Source: Acidobacteriota bacterium (GTDB lineage Bacteria > Acidobacteriota > Terriglobia > Versatilivoradales > Versatilivoraceae). Taken from it: 5,183 nucleotides of DNA. Positions 1 to 5,183 of the stretch are shown one piece after another; within the stretch, counting starts at the first letter, position 1, and every line of letters starts with the position of its first letter. Under the pieces are notes generated by a model. The model was not told where the DNA came from and made no database searches. It saw only the letters and a program-made list of their open reading frames with translations. Made by a program: the position numbers and the translations under genes. The stretch lies in the NCBI GenBank assembly GCA_026706225.1, contig JAPOZE010000122.1, forward strand, positions 1-5,183, written 5' to 3'.

Positions 1-885
1 CGCCGTCAACACCAGGAGCGCGCAGGCCAAGCCCCTGGCGATGCCGTTCTTGACCAGGAGCAGGTAGTCGTTTTGCGGGGTGGTGGTGAAGGTCAGCAGG
101 GGCAGATCCTGCAAGGCCTCCAGGTAGACCTTGGAAGTCACGTGGGGAAAGAAGCTGAGCATGACACGGGTCTTGACACCCTCTTCCTCGCACTGCAGAA
201 AGATCTCCTCCAGCCCCGCCAGGGCATCCTTGGAGACCACGAAAATGACTTCATCGACGGTGTGCCTCTTGATGGCCTCGCCGAATTGGGAAAGTGGAAT
301 CCTGGGGTAGTCGCCGAGCCTGGAATCGGGCAAGGCGTCGGGAGATTCCGGCACGATGCCGACCAGGTGATACCCCCAGGACTCGGCCTCCTCCAGCACG
401 GCGGCGACCCGTGCGGCGCGGTCGCCGCTGCCGACGATCAGCAGATTCCGGTCTCCCGACACCAGCCGGCCGAACCGGCTGACTCCCCTGGCGGCAAACA
501 GGCGGAAGGCCAGCAGGAAAACGAAGTTGACCAGGACGAAAATCAGGATGAAGGGACGGCTGATGAACTGGTATTTCAGCACGAAGATGGCCGCGCTGAT
601 GAGGACGCCTCCCAGGAAGACCAGCAGCGCCGTTTCCTTGACCACGCCCAACCGATCGCCGGCCGAGTGGGCGGGCTGCTGCTGGATCAGCAGGGCCAAC
701 CCGTTCCACAGCAGGGCCACCACCACCAGCAGCCCCAGGTAGTCGCGAAAGGGAAACAGCTCTCCGAAGTAGGCCAGCGGCAGATGGTCTCGAATCACAT
801 AGGCCAGCAGGAACGAGACCACCGTGACCGCCGTCTCCACCAGGGCGTAAACCAGCCGGGCGATGCGGTACTTGCGCTGCATCAT
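1..885 (-). CDS. Polyprenyl-phosphate sugar transferase (exopolysaccharide glycosylphosphotransferase family), N-terminal part; runs off left edge
   Basis: An open frame with no stop runs from an ATG at 885 to the window edge, giving 295 residues. What is seen: four hydrophobic segments at about residues 11-31, 49-68, 84-104 and 111-130, then a soluble Rossmann-like domain opening with NLLIVGSGDRA (147-157) and continuing to about 265. After that comes PQNDYLLLVKN (270-280) and a new hydrophobic stretch at the edge. This order (four helices, CoA_binding_3-like domain, start of a membrane-embedded bacterial sugar transferase domain) is that of WcaJ/EpsE-type enzymes. These move a sugar-1-phosphate from a nucleotide sugar to undecaprenyl phosphate at the inner membrane, the first step of exopolysaccharide or O-antigen repeat assembly. 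The catalytic domain is outside the window, so sugar specificity and activity cannot be judged. GGAGG at 895-899 supports this start; a second ATG follows at 882. It begins 58 bp after selD on the same strand and could share its transcript. Confidence 0.85.
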   Translation of the reverse strand, partial: MMQRKYRIARLVYALVETAVTVVSFLLAYVIRDHLPLAYFGELFPFRDYLGLLVVVALLWNGLALLIQQQPAHSAGDRLGVVKETALLVFLGGVLISAAIFVLKYQFISRPFILIFVLVNFVFLLAFRLFAARGVSRFGRLVSGDRNLLIVGSGDRAARVAAVLEEAESWGYHLVGIVPESPDALPDSRLGDYPRIPLSQFGEAIKRHTVDEVIFVVSKDALAGLEEIFLQCEEEGVKTRVMLSFFPHVTSKVYLEALQDLPLLTFTTTPQNDYLLLVKNGIARGLACALLVLTA

Positions 886-894
886 GAACCATCG

Positions 895-899
895 CCTCC
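895..899 (-). promoter_or_regulatory. Ribosome binding site of the sugar transferase gene
   Basis: GGAGG on the minus strand lies nine bases before the ATG at 885 and twelve before the alternative ATG at 882. The spacing favours 885. No hairpin followed by a T-run is visible between the selD stop and this site, so nothing indicates termination between the two genes. Confidence 0.6.
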
Positions 900-943
900 A
901 TTCGCCCCCGAAGCCGGCAGGGTCGGCCAGGCCGGAACCCGGA

Positions 944-1981
944 TCAATGGACAAGGATCTCCGGGTCTCCCCATCCGGCCACCCGTCCGATCACGCCTGC
1001 GCGCGGGTAGGTTCGCCGCAAGCGAGCCAACAGGGGCTCCACCTTCTGTTGGGGAACCGACATCAGGATGCCGCCTGCCGTTTGGGGGTCGAAGAGCAGG
1101 CTGACCAGCTCGGACCCGATCCCTTCCCTGAGGGCAACCCCCGACCCGACGAATTCCCGATTGGTCTTGTCCCCTCCGGTCAGCATCTTTCTCCCCGCCA
1201 AATCCAGAGCGCCCTCCAGCAGCGGAACCCTTGCCGAATCGATTTCAAGTCTCACCCGGCTGGCTTGCGCCACTTCCCAAAGGTGCCCCAACAGTCCGAA
1301 ACCGGTGACATCGGTCGCGCAGCGGAGGTGAAAGTCACCCATGGCTCGGGCCGCCGCCTCTCCCGGCAGCAGCATGGTGCCCACCGCGGCCGAGGCAACC
1401 GAAGATTCTGCGGTTTGAAACTTGATCCCGGTGGAGATCACACCGGTCCCGATGGGTTTTGTCAAAACCAGGAGCTCGCCGGGACGGGCAGCGGCGTTGG
1501 TGGCCACCCGGTCCGGATGGATGGTGCCGGTCACGGCATAGCCGAACATGATCTGTTCGTTATCCACACTGTGCCCGCCCAGCAGGGTCACCTTGTGCTG
1601 TGACAAGACTTCCAGTCCACCCCGCATCACCTCCGACAAGATGGTCCAATCCACCCCCTTCTTGGGAAAACAGGTCACCGAGAGCGCCGTCACCGGTGTC
1701 CCGGCCATGGCCCAGACGTCGCTGAGGGAGTTCAGGGCGGCAATACGCCCGTAGTCGAAGGGATCGTCGACGATCGGAGTAAAGAAGTCCAGCGTCTGAA
1801 CCAGGGCCAGGTCGTCCTGGAGACGAAACACTCCCGCGTCATCGGCAGTGTCGAAGCCGACCAGGAGATCAGGATTCCGGGGTTGTCGGGGTAACTCATT
1901 CAACACTTGAATGAGCGCCTGTGGGGCGAGCTTGGAAGCTCAACCCGCGCAGGAGACCATCTCTGTGAGTCGCTTGCGCAT
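944..1981 (-). CDS. selD: Selenide, water dikinase (selenophosphate synthase), selenocysteine-containing, read through an in-frame UGA
   Basis: SelD makes monoselenophosphate from selenide and ATP, the selenium donor for Sec-tRNA and 2-selenouridine tRNA. The frame from ATG 1981 to TGA 944-946 gives 345 residues (E. coli SelD has 347) if TGA 1940-1942 is read as selenocysteine. The N-terminus carries SCAGUASKLAP (10-20), with Sec14 at the catalytic Cys17 position of E. coli and Lys17 at its Lys20. Further family blocks follow: [10 protein letters not shown] (43-52), [20 protein letters not shown] (63-82, metal and nucleotide binding), LLGGHSVD (133-140), [12 protein letters not shown] (222-233, metal aspartate 224) and DPQTAGGIL (298-306). 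Start choice: ATG 1981 has GGAGG five bases upstream, whereas the GTG at 1906, the first start after the TGA, has no purine-rich site and would remove the catalytic residue. No other stop or frameshift is visible. Sec versus termination is inferred from alignment with the family motif and the downstream hairpin. The host should have selA, selB and selC; none is in the window. Confidence 0.95.
1895..1915 (-). promoter_or_regulatory. Bacterial SECIS hairpin inside selD
   Basis: On the minus strand CTCATTCAA (1915-1907) pairs perfectly with TTGAATGAG (1903-1895), leaving GTG (1906-1904) as the loop: nine base pairs, no mismatches. The loop begins 33 bases after the TGA at 1942-1940. Bacterial SECIS elements, bound by SelB, are known to sit within the coding region just after the UGA, with the apical loop about 16-37 bases away and a G among its first loop bases. 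This hairpin meets those rules. The GUG in the loop is also the codon a standard gene finder would choose as start. Confidence 0.75.
1940..1942 (-). other. selD: In-frame UGA, predicted selenocysteine codon 14 of SelD
   Basis: TGA on the minus strand interrupts an otherwise open frame at the position where SelD proteins carry catalytic Cys or Sec. Codons on both sides encode the conserved active-site block, including the lysine three residues later. A second hairpin, GAGCT/AGCTC with loop TCCA (1941-1928), overlaps the last two bases of the codon. Confidence 0.88.
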
Positions 1982-1986
1982 CCACG

Positions 1987-1991
1987 CCTCC
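1987..1991 (-). promoter_or_regulatory. Ribosome binding site that fixes the selD start at 1981
   Basis: GGAGG on the minus strand is followed by CGTGG and then ATG at 1981-1979. This is the strongest Shine-Dalgarno match near selD and lies upstream of the TGA, showing that translation begins before that codon. Confidence 0.8.
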
Positions 1992-2020
1992 GAATCGGGA
2001 GAAACCACTAAAATCGCCCT

Positions 2021-2026
2021 ATTATG
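2021..2026 (-). promoter_or_regulatory. Weak candidate -10 box for selD
   Basis: CATAAT on the minus strand matches five of six bases of TATAAT and would give a leader of about 30 bases before the selD ATG. No convincing -35 box lies 16-18 bases upstream; the best hexamer, CGGAAA at an 18-base spacing, matches only half the consensus. The region is AT-richer than its surroundings. Speculative. Confidence 0.25.
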
Positions 2027-2113
2027 CCACGCATCCGACCCGAGTTTCCGAGCATGGGAAAAAGAGCCATCCACCGCATCGGCACAGGCTGCGGCCCGGC
2101 AAGCCGTCGCGCG

Positions 2114-2127
2114 GCTCCTCGAGGAGC
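2114..2127. repeat. Perfect 14-bp palindrome upstream of selD
   Basis: GCTCCTC (2114-2120) is followed directly by its reverse complement GAGGAGC (2121-2127). It is centred about 140 bases before the selD ATG. It could be an operator dyad or a 5-bp hairpin with a TCGA loop in the leuB 3' transcript. A competing 5-bp hairpin, AGCCG/CGGCT (2102-2116), overlaps it by three bases. No T-run follows on either strand. Confidence 0.5.
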
Positions 2128-2135
2128 AATCGTGA

Positions 2136-2410
2136 TGGGAGGAGGCACCCCACCCGGGAGCGCGGGCGTCCCGCCCGCATGCTATGCCGTTGCGTGCCGC
2201 TCAGTTTCCCTGGGATGCGGCACCGGGCCAGCCTGCCGGCGGGAACGGCTTGGGTCGGGCCGAAGCAGAGTCCTGGGAGGAGGCGCCACCCGGGAGCGCG
2301 GGCGTCCCGCCCGCATGCACCCCCGTTGCGTGCCGCTCAATTTCCCTGGGATGGGGCACCCGGCCAGCCTGCCGGCGGGAACGGCTTGGGTCGGGCCGAA
2401 CCAGCGTCCT
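2136..2410. repeat. Tandem duplication, two units of about 138 bp, REP-like
   Basis: Unit one (2136-2273) and unit two (2274-2410) align almost end to end with a 2-base indel near the start and scattered substitutions; both begin TGGGAGGAGGC and end near GTCCT. Each contains an identical 30-base core (2150-2179 and 2286-2315). Inside the core GCGGGCG and CGCCCGC form a 7-bp stem around TCC. Each unit also carries a second dyad: in unit one GTGCCGC (2194-2200) pairs perfectly with GCGGCAC (2217-2223), while unit two has one mismatch there. The structure resembles repetitive extragenic palindromes; no transposase is present. Confidence 0.85.
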
Positions 2411-2467
2411 GGCACCGTCGCAGGTCGAGCCGGCTGGGGGAGATCGGCGAGGCTGTGCCAATAATCG

Positions 2468-2497
2468 TGCGGGCGGGACGCCCGCGCTCCCGGGTGG
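2468..2497 (-). repeat. Inverted third copy of the 30-base repeat core
   Basis: This segment is the exact reverse complement of the cores at 2150-2179 and 2286-2315. It keeps the 7-bp GC stem. With the second core it makes a perfect 30-bp inverted repeat around about 150 bases. The remainder of the 138-bp unit is not recognisable beside it, so the core alone may be the mobile or copied part. Confidence 0.9.
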
Positions 2498-2566
2498 GCC
2501 TCATTCCGCGACGTCGTCGCAGCAAAGGCAGGATGGTTTTTGCGGAAAGGTCAGGAGGGGAAAAAT

Positions 2567-3667
2567 CTAGCCGTCGAGGGCCTGGGCGTCCAGCCGGTCC
2601 AGGATCAACCGGCCCATCTCGCGCGTGCCCACCGAACGGCCGCCCGCCGCCATCAGGTCGGCGGTCCGGTATCCCTCGTCCAGCACCGCCACAATCGCCG
2701 CTTGGATGGCTGCCGCTTCCCTCTCCAATCCAAAGGAATACTTGAACATCATGGCCGTGGAAGCAATCATGGCGATCGGATTGGCCAGGTCCCTTCCGGC
2801 AATGTCGGGAGCCGTGCCGTGGACCGGTTCGTAGAGACCGTTGCGGCCGCCCAGGCTGGCCGAGGGCAGCATTCCGATGGAGCCGGTCAGCATGGAGGCT
2901 TCATCGCTGAGGATGTCCCCGAACATGTTGGTGGTGACGATGACGTCGAACTGTCCGGGGTCGGCGATCAACTGCATGGCGCAGTTGTCGACCAGCATGT
3001 GGTTGAGTGAAATGTCGGGAAAGCTTCTGCCCACCTCCGCAACCACCCGCCGCCACAACTGCGACGATTCCAGGACGTTGGCCTTGTCGACCGAAGTCAC
3101 CCGGCCTCGCCTCTTTCCGGCCGCCTCGAATGCCACCCTGGCGATCCGCTCGATCTCGGAGGTTCGATAGATCAGGGTGTTGATTCCGACTTCCTGTCCA
3201 TTGCTTTTCGAGATGCCGCGGGGCTGACCGAAATAGATGCCGCCGGTCAACTCTCGCACGATCAGCAGATCGACTCCCTTGACAATCTCCGGCTTCAGGC
3301 TGGAGGCCCCCGCCAAGGTGGGGTAGACATGAGCCGGGCGGAGATTGGCGAAGAGCCCCAGGCCGGCTCGCAGCCCCAGAATTCCCTTTTCAGGCTTCAG
3401 CTCGGGAGGATTGTCGTCCCATTGGGGACCACCCACGGCTCCCAGCAGGACGGCATGGCTCCGCTTGCAGAGATCCAGGGTGGATTCGGGCAGGGGTACC
3501 CCGGTGGCATCCAGGGCGCTGCCGCCGGCCAGGGCTTCTTCCGTCCGGATGCGGTGACCGTACCGGGCCGCGATCCTTTCGATCACCAGCAGGGCCTGGG
3601 CCATGACCTCTTTCCCGATTCCGTCACCGGGAATGACCGCAACCCGCTTTTCGCCCTTGGATCCCAT
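2567..3667 (-). CDS. leuB: 3-isopropylmalate dehydrogenase
   Basis: This cytoplasmic enzyme oxidises and decarboxylates 3-isopropylmalate to 2-oxoisocaproate with NAD+, the third step of leucine synthesis. The protein is 366 residues, the usual length (E. coli 363). Visible family features: [11 protein letters not shown] (11-21); substrate arginines in [16 protein letters not shown] (Arg100, Arg110) and in [14 protein letters not shown] (Arg138, with catalytic Tyr145); catalytic Lys195 in DKANVLESS; the metal-binding aspartates Asp227 (VDNCAMQL), Asp251 and Asp255 (GDILSDEAS); and the nucleotide loop [12 protein letters not shown] (280-291). The '[13 protein letters not shown]' and 'RELTGG' blocks separate LeuB from isocitrate and tartrate dehydrogenase relatives. 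ATG 3667 has AAGGA six bases upstream. It follows leuA by 32 bp on the same strand and is probably co-transcribed. The frame is intact and ends with TAG at the edge of the repeat region. Confidence 0.97.
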   Translation of the reverse strand: MGSKGEKRVAVIPGDGIGKEVMAQALLVIERIAARYGHRIRTEEALAGGSALDATGVPLPESTLDLCKRSHAVLLGAVGGPQWDDNPPELKPEKGILGLRAGLGLFANLRPAHVYPTLAGASSLKPEIVKGVDLLIVRELTGGIYFGQPRGISKSNGQEVGINTLIYRTSEIERIARVAFEAAGKRRGRVTSVDKANVLESSQLWRRVVAEVGRSFPDISLNHMLVDNCAMQLIADPGQFDVIVTTNMFGDILSDEASMLTGSIGMLPSASLGGRNGLYEPVHGTAPDIAGRDLANPIAMIASTAMMFKYSFGLEREAAAIQAAIVAVLDEGYRTADLMAAGGRSVGTREMGRLILDRLDAQALDG

Positions 3668-3673
3668 GGATTG

Positions 3674-3678
3674 TCCTT
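3674..3678 (-). promoter_or_regulatory. Ribosome binding site of leuB
   Basis: AAGGA on the minus strand lies six bases before the leuB ATG at 3667, inside the 32-bp gap after the leuA stop. A second, more distant AAGGA occurs in the same gap. No promoter or terminator fits in this gap, which supports a leuA-leuB transcript. Confidence 0.6.
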
Positions 3679-3699
3679 GCCGATGTCCTTCAGGGGTTC

Positions 3700-5183
3700 T
3701 TATGCCTGGGGTACCGGGTGCTTTTGCCTGGCCTGCTGGCGGGAGGCGGCCGACTCCCTGGCATGGATGGTCTTGTTGACGGCGTTGAGATAGGCGCGGG
3801 CGCTGGCGTCCACCAGGTCGGAACTGGCGGCCTTGCCGGTGAAGTGCTGGCCTTCGAAATGCACGTGAACGAAGACTTCGCCCACGGCGTCCTTGCCGCT
3901 GCTGACCGAACGCACCGAATAGTCCAACAGCCTTCCGGGCACGCCGGTGATTCGATCGATGGCCCTGTAGGTGGCCTCGATGGGACCGCAGCCCAGGGCC
4001 GTGTCCACGAAGAACTCGTTGTCCTTGCTCAGCCTTACCGTTGCCGAAGCCAGCACCTGGTTGCCGCCCGTGGCATGGACATATTTCAGGTGGTAGCGCT
4101 CGGGAATCATGCGTATGCCGTCGTGAATGATGGCCAGCAAGTCCTCGTCATAGATGTTCTTCTTCTTGTCCGCCAGCTTGGTGAAGAGCATGTAGGCCCG
4201 GTCCAGTTCCTTCTTGTCCAGGGTGTAGCCCAGATCCATGTAGCGCTTGGAGAGCGCATGGCGCCCGGAATGCTTGCCCAGCACCAGGTTGCTGGTGGGA
4301 ACCCCCACCGACTGCGGCGTCATGATCTCGTAAGTCAGGGCCTGCTTGAGCACTCCGTCCTGATGAATCCCCGCCTCGTGGGCAAAGGCGTTCTTGCCCA
4401 CCACCGCCTTGTTGGCTTGGACCATCATTCCCGTCAGGTTGGAAAGCAGATGGCTGGTCTTGTAGATCTGCTCCGCCTGAATCCCGGTGCCGAAACCCAG
4501 GTGCTCGCGGCGTACCCGCAGCGCCATCACGATCTCTTCCAGGGAGGCGTTGCCGGCTCGCTCGCCGATTCCGTTGATGGTGCACTCCACCTGGCGGGCA
4601 CCGGCCCGAATGGCGGCCAGGGAGTTGGCCACCGCCAACCCCAGGTCGTTGTGGCAATGGCAGCTCAAGCGCGCCCGGTCGATATTGGGCACCCTTTCCC
4701 GCAGGACGCTGAAGATCCGTCCGAACTCTTCCGGCACGCAATATCCCACCGTATCGGGGATGTTGATGATGGTCGCGCCTTCCGAGATTGCCGCTTCCAC
4801 GACCTGGCAGAGATAGTCCAGGTCGCTGCGCCCGGCGTCTTCGGCGGAGAATTCCACCTCGTCGCAGAGAGACCGGGCCAACCGGACCGCATTGACCGTA
4901 TCCTCCAGGACTTGATCCCGGGAACGTTTGAGCTTGAATTTCAGATGGATGTCGGAGGTGGCGATGAAGGTGTGGATGCGCGGCTTGGCGGCGATGTCCA
5001 GCGCCTCCCAGCAGCGGCGAATGTCCTTTTCCATGGCCCGGGCCAGTCCCGCCACCGTCACCGAACGGATCTCCCTGGCGATCTGGCGCACCGACTCGAA
5101 ATCGCCGTCGGAGGCGATGGGAAAGCCGGCTTCCATCACATCCACCCGGAGGGCTTCCAACTGGTGGGCCAGCTTCAGCTTCT
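3700..5183 (-). CDS. leuA: 2-isopropylmalate synthase, lacking its first ~27 residues at the right edge
   Basis: This enzyme condenses acetyl-CoA with 2-oxoisovalerate to 2-isopropylmalate, the committed step of leucine synthesis. The frame is open to the window edge; 493 residues are present and alignment with E. coli LeuA (523) suggests about 27 are missing, including the metal-binding TLRDGEQ motif. An internal TTG at 5160 is not the start, because the family sequence continues upstream ([21 protein letters not shown]). Visible blocks, numbered from the edge: [11 protein letters not shown] (69-79), [12 protein letters not shown] (109-120), INIPDTVGY (139-147), metal-binding [15 protein letters not shown] (173-187), [14 protein letters not shown] (203-216) and [12 protein letters not shown] (268-279). 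The C-terminal part, with YRAIDRITG and [21 protein letters not shown], is the LeuA dimer domain that binds leucine for feedback inhibition. Length and domain layout are those of the shorter E. coli-like LeuA type. A basic tail ends the protein before the TAA at 3702-3700. Confidence 0.97.
   Translation of the reverse strand, partial: KLKLAHQLEALRVDVMEAGFPIASDGDFESVRQIAREIRSVTVAGLARAMEKDIRRCWEALDIAAKPRIHTFIATSDIHLKFKLKRSRDQVLEDTVNAVRLARSLCDEVEFSAEDAGRSDLDYLCQVVEAAISEGATIINIPDTVGYCVPEEFGRIFSVLRERVPNIDRARLSCHCHNDLGLAVANSLAAIRAGARQVECTINGIGERAGNASLEEIVMALRVRREHLGFGTGIQAEQIYKTSHLLSNLTGMMVQANKAVVGKNAFAHEAGIHQDGVLKQALTYEIMTPQSVGVPTSNLVLGKHSGRHALSKRYMDLGYTLDKKELDRAYMLFTKLADKKKNIYDEDLLAIIHDGIRMIPERYHLKYVHATGGNQVLASATVRLSKDNEFFVDTALGCGPIEATYRAIDRITGVPGRLLDYSVRSVSSGKDAVGEVFVHVHFEGQHFTGKAASSDLVDASARAYLNAVNKTIHARESAASRQQARQKHPVPQA

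Larger units (their letters stand above)
1982..2566. other. Gene-free interval between leuB and selD, filled with palindromic repeats
   Basis: These 585 bases separate the leuB stop from the selD start. Frames that stay open here on either strand translate to low-complexity Gly/Pro/Arg/Ala text and owe their length to GC-rich repeats. Contents, read by rising coordinate: the selD ribosome binding site and possible -10 box, a 14-bp palindrome (2114-2127), a tandem duplication (2136-2410), an inverted copy of its core (2468-2497), and a short dyad GCGACG/CGTCGC near 2508-2520. No hairpin with a T-run that would stop leuB transcription is visible, and I find no tRNA, including no tRNA-Sec. Confidence 0.75.

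Noticed and set aside
251..901. Minus-strand open frame of 216 codons
   Set aside because: It is a shifted reading of the transferase gene; the product is Arg/Gly/Pro-rich and lacks any recognisable domain.
73..1104. Long plus-strand open frame of 343 codons
   Set aside because: Its translation is rich in Gln, Gly and Asp without family resemblance, and it lies antisense to the membrane transferase and the end of selD.
944..1906. selD starting at GTG 1906 with the UGA as an ordinary upstream stop
   Set aside because: No ribosome binding site precedes this GTG, the product would lack the catalytic loop, and conserved SelD sequence continues upstream through the TGA to a well-placed ATG.
1911..2135. 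Small plus-strand open frame of 74 codons
   Set aside because: It is antisense to the selD start, its SECIS region and its ribosome binding site, and has no visible ribosome binding site or family match.
2136..2497. Repeats as a CRISPR array
   Set aside because: Only two direct copies and one inverted copy exist, the intervening DNA is itself repeated, and no cas gene is present.
1982..2566. A tRNA-Sec (selC) gene next to selD
   Set aside because: I found no T-loop signature with a matching acceptor stem on either strand of the gap.
2500..2566. Intrinsic terminator after leuB
   Set aside because: The short T-rich stretches right after the stop are not preceded by a hairpin, and the GCGACG/CGTCGC dyad has no T-run behind it.
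2024..2745. Several overlapping open frames on both strands in the leuB-selD gap
   Set aside because: They arise from stop-poor GC-rich repeats, and recurring text such as GSAGVPPA or RERGRPAR is simply the translated palindromic core.

Overview
High-GC bacterial window in which every recognisable gene lies on the minus strand. Reading in the direction of transcription (right to left), it holds leuA (2-isopropylmalate synthase, start beyond the right edge), leuB (3-isopropylmalate dehydrogenase), a 585-bp gene-free stretch filled with GC-rich palindromic repeats, selD (selenophosphate synthase), and the N-terminal 295 residues of a membrane-bound polyprenyl-phosphate sugar transferase that runs off the left edge. 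The lineage cannot be fixed. High GC, the leuA-leuB pairing and the REP-like intergenic repeats would fit an Acidobacteriota-type or similar soil or sediment bacterium, but this is inference.

The main result is selD. Read conventionally, it opens at a GTG (1906) with no ribosome binding site and lacks the catalytic N-terminus of the family. Extended upstream in the same frame, it crosses one TGA (1940-1942) and reaches an ATG at 1981 with a GGAGG five bases before it. The added 25 residues carry the SelD active-site signature, with the TGA exactly at the catalytic Cys/Sec position (S-C-A-G-U-A-S-K-L-A-P). Downstream of the TGA lies a perfect 9-bp stem with a GUG loop, at the distance expected of a bacterial SECIS element. 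The gene therefore most likely encodes a selenocysteine-containing SelD of 345 residues, an enzyme that needs its own product to be made. The host should then also carry selA, selB and selC elsewhere.

Right region (2567-5183): leuA and leuB are 32 bp apart and probably co-transcribed, covering the first and third steps of leucine synthesis; leuC and leuD are not between them. Middle region (1982-2566): a tandem duplication of about 138 bp, plus an inverted copy of its 30-bp hairpin core, and a separate 14-bp perfect palindrome nearer selD. Left region (1-943): the sugar transferase begins 58 bp after selD and may share its transcript, although the two functions have no obvious link.
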